A DNA stretch of 5,522 nucleotides from Paenibacillus sp. (GCA_029256665.1 JAQSXN010000312.1:1-5522), one strand, 5' to 3'. Shown: positions 1-5,377, counted from the first letter of the stretch. The notes: generated by a model from the letters alone, not told the origin. A program made the numbers and translations.

Positions 1-204
1 CAGCCAGCACATGGGCACGATCGCTAGTCCGTAATACAGGTAATCGATCCATTCGATCCACTCCATGCCGTCTCCCGTCACGATGGGAGCCGGCACCCAG
101 ATCAGCTCGGCGCCGATCAAATAGACGAACGCCGTTATTAATCCCGCTATGTATAGCCCCTTCCGCGGGGCTTTCCCCCTTCTCCGGCCGATACCGTCCA
201 CCAT
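1..204 (-). CDS. Small membrane protein of unknown function, C-terminus cut off by window edge
   Basis: Reading the minus strand from the ATG at 204-202 gives 68 codons without a stop to the window edge, so the C-terminus is missing. The start is well supported: an AAGGAGG ribosome binding site lies 8 bases upstream. The N-terminus is strongly basic (VDGIGRRRGKAPRKG). A hydrophobic segment follows at about residues 17-36 (LYIAGLITAFVYLIGAEL), then a Trp/Asp/Glu-rich linker with a tandem EWIEWID at about 50-56, then a second hydrophobic stretch that continues off the edge. The positive-inside rule puts the N-terminus in the cytoplasm. I do not recognise the family. It starts downstream of a hairpin that follows the DUF1450 gene, so it may be read by leakage from that operon or from its own promoter; I see no clear promoter in the 50 bases before it. 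Confidence 0.7.
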   Translation of the reverse strand, partial: MVDGIGRRRGKAPRKGLYIAGLITAFVYLIGAELIWVPAPIVTGDGMEWIEWIDYLYYGLAIVPMCWL

Positions 205-255
205 TCCGTCAACCTCCTTTTTCGCACCTGTCCCTGCTCGCCAACATCCACAAAC

Positions 256-300
256 AGAAACAGGAACACGCCGGCATCAGCCGTCCGTGTCCCTGTCTCT
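256..300 (-). terminator. Long hairpin after the DUF1450 gene, candidate terminator or attenuator
   Basis: The arms AGAGACAGGGACACG and CGTGTTCCTGTTTCT (minus strand) pair over 15 bp with two G-U pairs, and an inner CGGC/GCCG stem caps the loop. It starts 25 bases after the stop codon of the DUF1450 gene. The bases after the stem (GTTTGTGG) hold only a short T run, so termination may be incomplete, and the hairpin could instead protect the 3' end of the operon mRNA. Confidence 0.55.
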
Positions 301-325
301 TGCCCTCATCGACGGATGACATCAA

Positions 326-571
326 TTATTTCTTCAGGTACGTCATCGCTTTTTCGATCGCTTCGTCTTCCGTCGCGCCCTTTACATATCTGCCGTTAAT
401 AAATACGAAGGCGTAGCGGGCGCATGGCCCGCAATAGGATTTGCAGCTAACCTGCTGAATATCGGCCTCCGGCGCCAGCTTCGTCAGCTTGGCCATCGCG
501 CTTTTCATTCGCATGTGCTTGCATTTGTCGCATATTCTAATATCGTTTGCAGCCATTCGCATCATTCCCAT
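326..571 (-). CDS. DUF1450 (YuzB-like) small cysteine-motif protein
   Basis: An 81-residue protein with a CDKC motif (C14, C17) near the N-terminus and a CKSYCGPC motif (C43, C47, C50), followed by FVFINGRYVKG and a C-terminal helix. This is the DUF1450 pattern found in Bacillales, related to B. subtilis YuzB; no biochemical role is established that I know of. The CxxC and C-x3-C spacing with the beta-rich FVFINGR segment resembles thioredoxin-like ferredoxins, so a bound Fe-S cluster or redox thiols are possible; this is inference. There is no signal peptide or membrane helix, so it is probably cytosolic. The ATG at 571 has a modest GAGGG about 10 bases upstream; in-frame ATGs at 565, 562 and 556 are alternatives and leave all cysteines in place. 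The stop of the HesB-like gene lies only 22 bases upstream, so the two are almost certainly cotranscribed. Confidence 0.85.
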   Translation of the reverse strand: MGMMRMAANDIRICDKCKHMRMKSAMAKLTKLAPEADIQQVSCKSYCGPCARYAFVFINGRYVKGATEDEAIEKAMTYLKK

Positions 572-593
572 CCGCTATCGCCCTCGGCGAAGC

Positions 594-896
594 TTAATGG
601 TCTCCGTGGTTGCCCATCGAAGGATTCGTAACGGCGAAGCCTTCTTCCGGCACGTAGAAGTAATCGATGCGGACGCCGTCCAGGAACGCATTGTCCTTCT
701 CCAGAATAACGTCGATTTCCTTATCCGTGGCTACGACTACGTCATTGTCCGTCGGCTCGTCGATTCCCATGCCGTAGTGGGCATGGTCGCCGTGCGCGTG
801 CGTAACGTAAACGCGAAGCAGTTTTCCTTCGTTTTCGGGCTTGTCCAGCTCGAGCTTGATCATCTTGGCAGCATTGCGGGAAATTTTGCAATTCAT
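594..896 (-). CDS. HesB/IscA-fold protein with histidines in place of the usual cysteines
   Basis: A 100-residue protein. I take the ATG at 896 because a GAAGGAG (907-913) sits 10 bases upstream and the text after it (CKISRNAAKMIK, then LLRVYV) matches the start of the Fe-S_biosyn (HesB/IscA) domain; the ATG at 956 has no such site and adds unconserved residues. Domain landmarks: LRVYV (27-31), GMGIDEP (42-48), VVVATDKEIDVIL, FLDGVRIDYFYVPEEGFAVTNP (about 71-92). A-type Fe-S carriers and the HesB-like branch normally carry a Cys after the first beta strand and often a CGCG-like tail. Here that first position is HAHGDHAH (33-40), the tail is NHGDH (96-100), and the only cysteine is C3. Fold assignment is fairly secure; Fe-S carrier function is doubtful, and binding of another metal through the His/Asp cluster is inference. 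It lies directly upstream of the DUF1450 gene in the same likely operon. Confidence 0.85.
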   Translation of the reverse strand: MNCKISRNAAKMIKLELDKPENEGKLLRVYVTHAHGDHAHYGMGIDEPTDNDVVVATDKEIDVILEKDNAFLDGVRIDYFYVPEEGFAVTNPSMGNHGDH

Positions 897-906
897 GGTC
901 CGACAG

Positions 907-913
907 CTCCTTC
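907..913 (-). promoter_or_regulatory. Ribosome binding site that fixes the HesB-like start
   Basis: GAAGGAG on the minus strand, 10 bases before the ATG at 896. It decides for the 100-residue protein over a 120-residue version starting at 956, which has no comparable site. Confidence 0.75.
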
Positions 914-974
914 TATTATCGTAGACGCATCCTGTACCGATGTTGCCAGCCAGCATATGCCGTCAATCGTAAGG

Positions 975-1208
975 TCAAGATATATTATACTTCCTGCCCA
1001 TCCGTACGGCAAACCATTCCGCGATAATCATCGTAAAAGCTATGTCGTCAATCGGCATAAAAGGCATGACGTCCGGAATGACCCAGTAAACGATAACCGG
1101 AATTAGAAAAACAAGCTTGTCCCGAACGGTCACCTTCTTGGATATGATCAGCTTGTATATAAACACGAAAGTATTCTTCCAATGTCTAAGCGACAGCAAT
1201 TTGCGCAT
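975..1208 (-). CDS. Small DUF1232-like (YkvA-type) membrane protein
   Basis: A 77-residue protein. The ATG at 1208 is chosen because GGGAGGT (1215-1221) lies 6 bases upstream; a longer frame back to 1310 adds a low-complexity leader with no ribosome binding site. A basic N-terminus (RKLLSLRHWKNT) precedes a hydrophobic helix (VFIYKLII, about 14-22), a basic turn (SKKVTVRDK) and a second hydrophobic region (about 32-50) running into IPDVMPFMPIDDIAF (44-58). That proline/Asp pattern, a hydrophobic Tyr segment then PD..P....DD, is the core of the DUF1232 family, whose function is unknown. The protein is shorter than many family members and ends soon after the motif (VRMGRKYNIS). Its stop is 78 bases before the HesB-like start, so it may lead the operon with that gene and DUF1450, or be separate. 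Confidence 0.75.
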   Translation of the reverse strand: MRKLLSLRHWKNTFVFIYKLIISKKVTVRDKLVFLIPVIVYWVIPDVMPFMPIDDIAFTMIIAEWFAVRMGRKYNIS

Positions 1209-1253
1209 GCCCGCACCTCCCGACCGCCAACCGGCGGCGTTGTCGTTCGTTCC

Positions 1254-1264
1254 AGTATAGTATA
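1254..1264 (-). promoter_or_regulatory. Possible -10 region for the DUF1232-led operon
   Basis: Two overlapping TATACT hexamers, 5 bases apart, occur on the minus strand about 46-56 bases upstream of the ATG at 1208. They are the only AT-rich element in this otherwise GC-rich gap (1209-1370). I find no good -35 box at 16-18 bases, so this is only a weak candidate. Confidence 0.3.
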
Positions 1265-1370
1265 GCATAGCGCGGACGAATTTGCCGGGCGGGAGGGTGC
1301 TCGGCGGCATGCGACCGACCTTGCCGGCTCATCGCGGCGGACGGGTGACGGAGCTCGGTCCGCAGCCGCT

Positions 1371-2267
1371 TCAGAACTTAAGCGACTCCAGCAAGAGCGG
1401 CCGCAGCTCGGCATAAATCGTATCCAAATTACCGTACGGGAGCGGATTTTCGCCATATCCCGCTTCCACGGTGAAGCCCGGACGCCTGAACCGATAAATA
1501 AACCAATCCTTGTAGCCCGCGTCGCTGCCGCTCAGCTTCACCGATTGATAGCCGCTTGCTCTCTCCAGTCTAAGGGCCAGCTCCTCCGATTCCGCCGGCT
1601 CGTAATCGCGGTAGTTCCAATAAATTTCTTTGCCTTGCGTATGCAGCGCGATGACCGCATGGAACGGGATGTTCTCCGTGAGGCGCGCCATCGCCTGCGC
1701 TTCCGGCTCGCTGAGCGGATAGGGACCGGGATAATCGCGCGGCGCCGGCCCCGTCGCATCCCTCCGCTTGCACTCCTCTTCCCAATAGGCGGGAAACTGG
1801 TCGTTCAAATCCACGCCGCGTATATTGCCCTTCCAACTGCTGAAGTCGGCGACGCCGCCGTTCCAAGCAAGCAATTGGCCGTATAAAGGATGAGTCGGCT
1901 GAACCCCTCGCTGCGCAAGCTCCACCCCGTCGGGATTCACCATCGGCACCGCCCAGATCGTCAGCTCGTTGCAGAACCTCGCCGCATCCGTTCCTCCAAG
2001 CGGACTGCCCGTCGCATAGCTGTGGGACAGCTCCGACAGAAAACGCATCAGCAGCGCCGACGTAATCCACTCGTTGGCATGGAACGATGCGTTCATATGT
2101 AGCGCTTTCGGCCCGCAGCCGCACCGCAGCGCCAAAATCGGCTTCCCCATCACGCTCCTGCCGATGCTTTCGGCCGCGATAAAGGGATAACCGATCGCCA
2201 GCTGGCGGCACTCTTCCATCATCATTTCGTACGTATAAATCTTATTATCGTCAACGCTCTCTCCCAA
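1371..2267 (-). CDS. M14 zinc carboxypeptidase family, gamma-D-glutamyl-diamino acid peptidase type
   Basis: From the TTG at 2267 the product has 298 residues. M14 landmarks in order: NASFHANEW with zinc ligands H63 and E66; VNPDGVEL (110-116); GVDLNDQFPAYW (151-162); third zinc ligand H209 in IALHTQG; catalytic Glu E268 in FTVEAGYGENP. The LNDQFP version (instead of the LNRNFP of digestive carboxypeptidases), YPGPYPLSEPEA and GYKDWFIYRFRRPGFTVE are what I recall from Bacillus gamma-D-glutamyl-L-diamino acid endopeptidases such as YqgT/ENP1, which cut between gamma-D-Glu and the diamino acid of peptidoglycan stem peptides. Those enzymes often carry N-terminal LysM domains; this one has none and no signal peptide, so it probably acts in the cytoplasm on recycled muropeptides (inference). 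A perfect TATAAT at 2331-2336 excludes the upstream ATG at 2354; the ATG at 2291 remains a weaker alternative. The neighbouring murI makes D-Glu but is a separate transcription unit. Confidence 0.9.
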   Translation of the reverse strand: MGESVDDNKIYTYEMMMEECRQLAIGYPFIAAESIGRSVMGKPILALRCGCGPKALHMNASFHANEWITSALLMRFLSELSHSYATGSPLGGTDAARFCNELTIWAVPMVNPDGVELAQRGVQPTHPLYGQLLAWNGGVADFSSWKGNIRGVDLNDQFPAYWEEECKRRDATGPAPRDYPGPYPLSEPEAQAMARLTENIPFHAVIALHTQGKEIYWNYRDYEPAESEELALRLERASGYQSVKLSGSDAGYKDWFIYRFRRPGFTVEAGYGENPLPYGNLDTIYAELRPLLLESLKF

Positions 2268-2275
2268 CTTCCGCA

Positions 2276-2282
2276 CTCCTTT
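2276..2282 (-). promoter_or_regulatory. Ribosome binding site pointing to a TTG start for the M14 peptidase
   Basis: AAAGGAG on the minus strand, 8 bases before an in-frame TTG at 2267-2265. The nearby ATG at 2291 has only GGATAG upstream, and the AAAGGAG lies inside its reading frame. The TTG therefore looks like the real start, giving a protein that begins just before the conserved YTYEMMMEEC segment. Confidence 0.6.
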
Positions 2283-2330
2283 GCCAACCATGATCGTTAC
2301 TATCCATCGTATGCGGCAACGGGCGCTCCC

Positions 2331-2360
2331 ATTATAGGAAATTGCGCGCGACAAGGTGAA
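2331..2360 (-). promoter_or_regulatory. Sigma-A type promoter of the M14 peptidase gene
   Basis: Minus strand TTCACC (2355-2360), an 18-base spacer, then a perfect TATAAT (2331-2336). Transcription would start near 2324, leaving a leader of about 57 bases to the TTG at 2267. This placement puts the ATG at 2354 upstream of the transcript. Confidence 0.6.
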
Positions 2361-2447
2361 ACGGCTGAAGCCATCCTTGGCGGCGAAGCGTTACATTCCG
2401 AGAAATGTAGAGAAAGTATGGCAAAATGATTTACTTTCCTATTTTTC

Positions 2448-2500
2448 AAAAAAACGGCTCCGCGCGTTTCAACCTAACGTTGAACGCGAGAGAGCCGCTT
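2448..2500 (-). terminator. Intrinsic terminator of murI
   Basis: On the minus strand, 45-odd bases after the murI stop, CGGCTC (2492-2497) pairs with GAGCCG (2455-2460), and an inner stem CGCGTTCAAC pairs with GTTGAAACGCG with one bulged base. The stem extends outward by a G-U and A-U pairs and is followed directly by seven T (2448-2454). This is a textbook rho-independent terminator and separates murI from the peptidase gene. Confidence 0.9.
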
Positions 2501-2541
2501 CGAAGCTTATGTCGCCAGATCAATGACGGAATGAATGCCGA

Positions 2542-3411
2542 TTAACTAATGTTCGGAACCTGCCAGACGACCGGCGTCAATTCGATCTGCTCGCCGAGCC
2601 ATTGCTGCGCGATTTGTTTGAACATGGAGGGATCGCCGCTGCAGAAAAATTGATGGACAGGAATAGGGTCGTTGGTGGCCAGCTTGCGATTCTCGTGCAA
2701 AATGGTGCTGATTTCGCGCGCGGTCTCGTCGGCCGAGCTGATGAGCGCGACCTCGCTGCCCATCACCTCGGAAATCGTTTCCGTCAGGAACGGATAATGC
2801 GTGCAGCCGAGAATCAGGCAATCCATGGGGTATTGCCGCAAATGCTCGATCGAAGAACGGACGACTTGATACGTTTCTTGGGATCGAAAGTTGCCTTGCT
2901 CCACAAGCGGAACAAATTTCGGGCATGCCTCGCTAATGACCTGGACATTCGGCGTCAGCTCGCGCAGGGCATTCTCGTACGCGCCGCTATTGATGGTGCC
3001 GACGGTGCCGATCACGCCGATCCATCCCGTCGCCGTTCGACCGATGGCCGCCCTCGCTCCGGGATTGATGACCCCGACGACGGGCACGGCTACGCGCGAA
3101 CGAATGTCGGACAAGGCGACCGCCGTCGCCGTATTGCAGGCGATTACAATCATTTTGGGCTGGAATTGTATGAGGTAATCGACGATTTCCCGCGTGAAAG
3201 CGCGCACTTCGTCGGCCGAACGAGGTCCGTAAGGCGTCCTTGCCGTATCGCCGAAGTAAATGATTTTCTCGCGCGGCAGTTGCCGCATGACTTCCTTGAC
3301 GACGGTTAAACCGCCAACGCCTGAATCTAATATGGCTATCGGTTGTTGCACAGACACACCGCTTTCTTGGACTGGGATGTGGGATGAAGGAGCTACGGTC
3401 AAAATTACCAT
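2542..3411 (-). CDS. murI: Glutamate racemase
   Basis: Interconverts L- and D-glutamate without a cofactor, supplying D-Glu for peptidoglycan stem peptides in the cytoplasm. In the 289-residue reading, the signature DSGVGGLT begins at D29, YFGDTARTPYGPRS at 52-65, the first catalytic cysteine is C92 (ACNTATA), PVVGVINPGARAA lies at 110-122, and the second catalytic cysteine is C203 with H205 (GCTHYP). The sequence is intact and close to Bacillales RacE. The family usually begins only a few residues before IAILDSGVGG, so GTG codons at 3357 or 3351 (about 270 residues) are possible starts. I keep the ATG at 3411 because it has AAGGG, though at a long 13-base spacing, and follows a promoter at 3445-3473; the GTGs have no clear ribosome binding site. 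The gene appears monocistronic, ended by a strong terminator. Confidence 0.97.
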   Translation of the reverse strand: MVILTVAPSSHIPVQESGVSVQQPIAILDSGVGGLTVVKEVMRQLPREKIIYFGDTARTPYGPRSADEVRAFTREIVDYLIQFQPKMIVIACNTATAVALSDIRSRVAVPVVGVINPGARAAIGRTATGWIGVIGTVGTINSGAYENALRELTPNVQVISEACPKFVPLVEQGNFRSQETYQVVRSSIEHLRQYPMDCLILGCTHYPFLTETISEVMGSEVALISSADETAREISTILHENRKLATNDPIPVHQFFCSGDPSMFKQIAQQWLGEQIELTPVVWQVPNIS

Positions 3412-3444
3412 AACATATGAATGACCCTTCGAAAACGTACCTAC

Positions 3445-3473
3445 ATCTTATCGCATTACCGATCAACGTTCAA
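3445..3473 (-). promoter_or_regulatory. Candidate sigma-A promoter of murI
   Basis: Minus strand TTGAAC (3468-3473), a 17-base spacer and TAAGAT (3445-3450), four of six matches in each box. Transcription would start near 3438, giving a leader of about 27 bases to the ATG at 3411. Confidence 0.5.
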
Positions 3474-3503
3474 GAACGGCGCGTCCGTTCCGGACACGGC
3501 AAA

Positions 3504-3540
3504 GAGCCGACGACGCCATCCTAAGATAGACGTTCGGCTC
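3504..3540 (-). terminator. Hairpin after the YtxH-domain gene, weak terminator candidate
   Basis: GAGCCGA (minus strand, 3540-3534) pairs with TCGGCTC (3510-3504) around a 23-base loop that allows some further ACG/CGT pairing, followed by TTTGCC. It lies 20 bases after the YtxH stop. The T run is short and the loop long, so termination may be partial. A second small hairpin, GAACGG/CCGTTC at 3474-3490, follows it. Confidence 0.4.
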
Positions 3541-3560
3541 CATGCGCGTCTGACGAGGAC

Positions 3561-4136
3561 CTACCGCTCTCTGCTATGGTCAACATCCACGCTTGCGGTT
3601 GCATATTCTTCCAGCTGCTCAATGGAGTCGCGTACGGCCTCCACCGCGGCATCCGTGGCCGATTCCACCGCAAGGGCGCCGGCTTCATATGTTGCTTCCG
3701 CCGTTTCCGCGCCGGCTTCATACGTTTCTTCTACCGCTTCCGCGCCGGCTTCATACGTTTCTTCCACCGCTTCGGCAACCTGCTCCGCCGTTTCCGACGT
3801 CCGCTCGATTACGCCCGTCGCCAGTTCTTCCGCAGCTTCGGCCGTAACGCCGGAGATCGTTGCCACTTCGGCGGCCCTGCCCCTGCCGAAGCTTCTTACG
3901 TTGCTTGCCATTTGGCTAGCCGCATGTTTCGTTCGATCGGCCAACTGGATGGCCCCTGTGCCGATTCCTTTTGCGAGCTCGCCCGTCTTGTCGCCGACCT
4001 TCTGCGCTTGAATGCCGATATCCTGGCGAAGCTCCTTGCCTGCTTTCGGCGCGAACAGCAGCGCCGCGATGGATCCAAGCACGCCCCCGGCTAATGCGCC
4101 AAACAAAAATCCTTTGTTTCCTTTACGTGTTGACAT
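3561..4136 (-). CDS. YtxH-domain protein with 11-residue repeats
   Basis: A 191-residue protein. The ATG at 4136 is chosen because GAAAGGAG (4147-4154) lies 10 bases upstream and the YtxH domain begins at once: KGFLFGALAGGVLGSIAALLFAPKAGKELR at about 8-37, a glycine-rich single membrane helix with the FAPKAGKE signature. The rest is predicted helical, rich in Ala, Glu and Thr. Residues 122-154 are three consecutive 11-residue units of the form EAVEETYEAGA; the first two are identical and the third is diverged (ETAEATYEAGA). Eleven-residue periodicity suits a right-handed coiled coil or an amphipathic surface helix of the LEA type. B. subtilis YtxH is a small general-stress protein without a defined biochemical role. 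It follows the DUF948 gene by 63 bases, the same order as ytxG-ytxH, so the two are probably one operon. The C-terminus (DVDHSRER) is charged. Confidence 0.88.
   Translation of the reverse strand: MSTRKGNKGFLFGALAGGVLGSIAALLFAPKAGKELRQDIGIQAQKVGDKTGELAKGIGTGAIQLADRTKHAASQMASNVRSFGRGRAAEVATISGVTAEAAEELATGVIERTSETAEQVAEAVEETYEAGAEAVEETYEAGAETAEATYEAGALAVESATDAAVEAVRDSIEQLEEYATASVDVDHSRER
3676..3774 (-). repeat. Three tandem 33-bp units inside the YtxH-domain gene
   Basis: Units at 3676-3708, 3709-3741 and 3742-3774 each begin GCGCCGGCTTCATA on the plus strand. The last two differ at only about two positions; the first is more diverged. The period keeps the reading frame and encodes 11 residues, so copy number can change without breaking the protein. 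Confidence 0.9.
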
Positions 4137-4199
4137 GTGATCGTCGCTCCTTTCGTTCTTAGGCTTCCCTGCCTCTTGGCCTGACCATTCAGACAAACG

Positions 4200-4676
4200 T
4201 CATTTGGAGATTGCGGCGTCGGAAGTCGTTGGCGATGGTTCAGCCGGATCGCTCTTGCGGCCTGTTTGCCAAAGCTGCCATGCCGTGAGGCCCAGCTCCG
4301 CCCACTGCACCGCCGCATCCAGCTCGCGCCGTTTGGCGATTCTGTCTGCATGCCCCGCGGCGGAACGAGATAAAGACGTGGCTACGCGCTCGACGGCCGA
4401 AGTCGTCGCTTCGATCGTACCCCCGACCTGCCGCGCGGCCTGGAACAGTTTCTCGGTCGATTCCATGTTCTGCTGCACGGATCGAACCGCCAACTCCGTC
4501 GGCAGCAGAATTTGGCTCAACTCGCCGGAAAGCCTGTGCACGTCCTCCTGCACGGCCGCCGCCGACGCTTGCAGCCTTGTTATCCTTGCAAGCAACGCGC
4601 GAATCGCGATCAACGTACCCGCCACCCATACGACGAAAGCCGCCGCCGCGATAGCGGCAATCCACTCCAGCGTCAT
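4200..4676 (-). CDS. DUF948 (YtxG-like) membrane-anchored coiled-coil protein
   Basis: A 158-residue protein from the ATG at 4676, chosen because GGAAGGAG (4685-4692) lies 8 bases upstream; another ATG at 4682 is too close to that site. An N-terminal membrane helix (about 4-30, EWIAAIAAAAFVVWVAGTLIAI) is followed by a long predicted coiled coil (about 31-115) with regularly spaced Leu, Val and Ala (ITRLQASAAAVQEDVHRLSG, then VQQNMESTEKLF and TTSAVERVATSLSRS). This is the DUF948 layout, also reminiscent of methyl-accepting-protein helices but without a signalling hairpin. Near the C-terminus WAELGLTAWQLW (125-136) could be a short membrane-touching helix, then a Pro/Ser/Thr-rich tail. In B. 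subtilis DUF948 YtxG is encoded just before YtxH; the same order is seen here. Its function is unknown, with an envelope or stress role inferred from the pairing. Confidence 0.85.
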   Translation of the reverse strand: MTLEWIAAIAAAAFVVWVAGTLIAIRALLARITRLQASAAAVQEDVHRLSGELSQILLPTELAVRSVQQNMESTEKLFQAARQVGGTIEATTSAVERVATSLSRSAAGHADRIAKRRELDAAVQWAELGLTAWQLWQTGRKSDPAEPSPTTSDAAISK

Positions 4677-4763
4677 CCTCATCGCTCCTTCCGCATGAGC
4701 CTTGCCGCCCCTTGCGTTCGAATGATTGGGCCAATAAGGGCGAATGCCCATTTGCGTAATGAC

Positions 4764-4769
4764 AGTATA
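4764..4769 (-). promoter_or_regulatory. Possible -10 box for the DUF948-YtxH operon
   Basis: TATACT on the minus strand, 87 bases before the ATG at 4676 and downstream of the preceding terminator. No convincing -35 box is seen at 16-18 bases, and I found no sigma-B (GTTTAA/GGGTAT) or sigma-H pattern. Between it and the gene the leader holds a small GGGC-ATTC-GCCC hairpin (4738-4749). Confidence 0.3.
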
Positions 4770-4839
4770 AGCAGACTGGGCTCGTCTTGACACCGAGGTG
4801 GACCTGCCGCGGCAAATAATTTCGTTTTGGCCTCCGCCA

Positions 4840-4871
4840 AGAAAATAGGCCAACCCTTATCCGGGCTGGCC
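4840..4871 (-). terminator. Intrinsic terminator of the stress protein 26-like gene
   Basis: Minus strand GGCCAGCCC (4871-4863) pairs with GGGTTGGCC (4856-4848), nine pairs with one G-U, around a six-base loop, followed by TATTTTCTT. It begins 8 bases after the stop codon at 4880, so the gene upstream is its own transcription unit. Confidence 0.85.
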
Positions 4872-4879
4872 ATTCTCGA

Positions 4880-5377
4880 TTACTTCATCTCCACGAGCCG
4901 GTTAAGGTTGAGATCCGAACCTTCCGTATTTTTGCCAAGCAGCCTGTCGAACATAAACTTGATCAACTTGAACTTGTTGCCGGAATCCCAGTATTCGGCC
5001 GTCTCGGCTTTCACCTTGATGAGGATGAGGTTCGGATCGTCGTAAGTCGTTTCCAGCATTTTCTCGTACGCCGGGCTCCAAAATTGCTTCACCTTCTCGG
5101 CGCTCTGCACGAGTTCCGCTTCGCCGCGAATGGAAACAAAGGATTTGTCCGCATACGCCACGTTGACTTGCCGGTTATGAAGCAACTCGTGAAATTTACC
5201 CGTATCTTTTTTGGTCAGAAACCACAGGTCTCCGTCAAACTCGACGTCCTGCGTCTTCATGGGACGCGATACCAAACCTTCCTCCGAAACCGTCGTGAGC
5301 ATCGCGATGTCGATTCCTTTTATTAATTCCCCTACTTTTTTGATCGCTTTTTCGTTATCCGAAGTTTCGTTCGTCAT
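4880..5377 (-). CDS. Pyridoxamine 5'-phosphate oxidase-fold protein, general stress protein 26 (YdaG) type
   Basis: A 165-residue split-barrel flavoprotein-like protein. The ATG at 5377 follows AGAGGTG (5384-5390) by 6 bases. An N-terminal helix (EKAIKKVGELIKG, 9-21) precedes the first barrel strand IAMLTTV (24-30), then SRPMKTQD (38-45), LWFLTKK (51-57), the helix TGKFHELLHN, VNVAYAD (71-77) and VSIRGEAELV (81-90); the C-terminal half contains FWSPAYEKM (99-107), LILIKVKAETAEYWDS (117-132) and a Lys-rich tail. This order matches bacterial Gsp26/YdaG proteins, which bind FMN or a similar flavin in dimers; the substrate is not known, and it is not the pathway enzyme PdxH. It is probably cytosolic. 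It stands alone, with a terminator right after it and 145 bases of gene-free DNA upstream. In B. subtilis the homologue is stress induced, but no sigma-B promoter is visible here. Confidence 0.9.
   Translation of the reverse strand: MTNETSDNEKAIKKVGELIKGIDIAMLTTVSEEGLVSRPMKTQDVEFDGDLWFLTKKDTGKFHELLHNRQVNVAYADKSFVSIRGEAELVQSAEKVKQFWSPAYEKMLETTYDDPNLILIKVKAETAEYWDSGNKFKLIKFMFDRLLGKNTEGSDLNLNRLVEMK

Noticed and set aside
777..800. THAHGDH in the HesB-like protein matches the HxHxDH motif of metallo-beta-lactamases
   Set aside because: The protein is only 100 residues, lacks the later His/Asp ligands and the alpha-beta-beta-alpha fold length, and the surrounding sequence follows the HesB/IscA pattern. 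The match is most likely coincidental or convergent.
957..974. TTGACG on the minus strand before the HesB-like gene as a -35 box
   Set aside because: No acceptable -10 hexamer occurs 15-19 bases downstream, so a separate promoter for the HesB-like gene is not supported.
489..1106. A 205-codon open frame on the plus strand
   Set aside because: It lies antisense across DUF1450, the HesB-like gene and part of the DUF1232-like gene, all of which have family motifs and ribosome binding sites. Its protein has no recognisable domain.
1209..1370. GC-rich inverted repeats after the M14 peptidase (for example GCGGAC/GTCCGC) as a terminator
   Set aside because: The stem is only 6 bp with a long loop and no T run follows, so I cannot support a terminator; read-through into the DUF1232-like gene is possible.
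1570..2211. A 213-codon minus-strand frame overlapping the M14 peptidase
   Set aside because: It is a shifted frame of the peptidase gene, Arg/Ala/Gly-rich with no motif, while the peptidase frame carries the full zinc and catalytic residues. No frameshift in the peptidase is needed.
2602..3309. A 235-codon plus-strand frame inside murI
   Set aside because: It is fully antisense to murI, Arg/Asp-rich as expected for a reverse-frame shadow in GC-rich DNA, and shows no domain.
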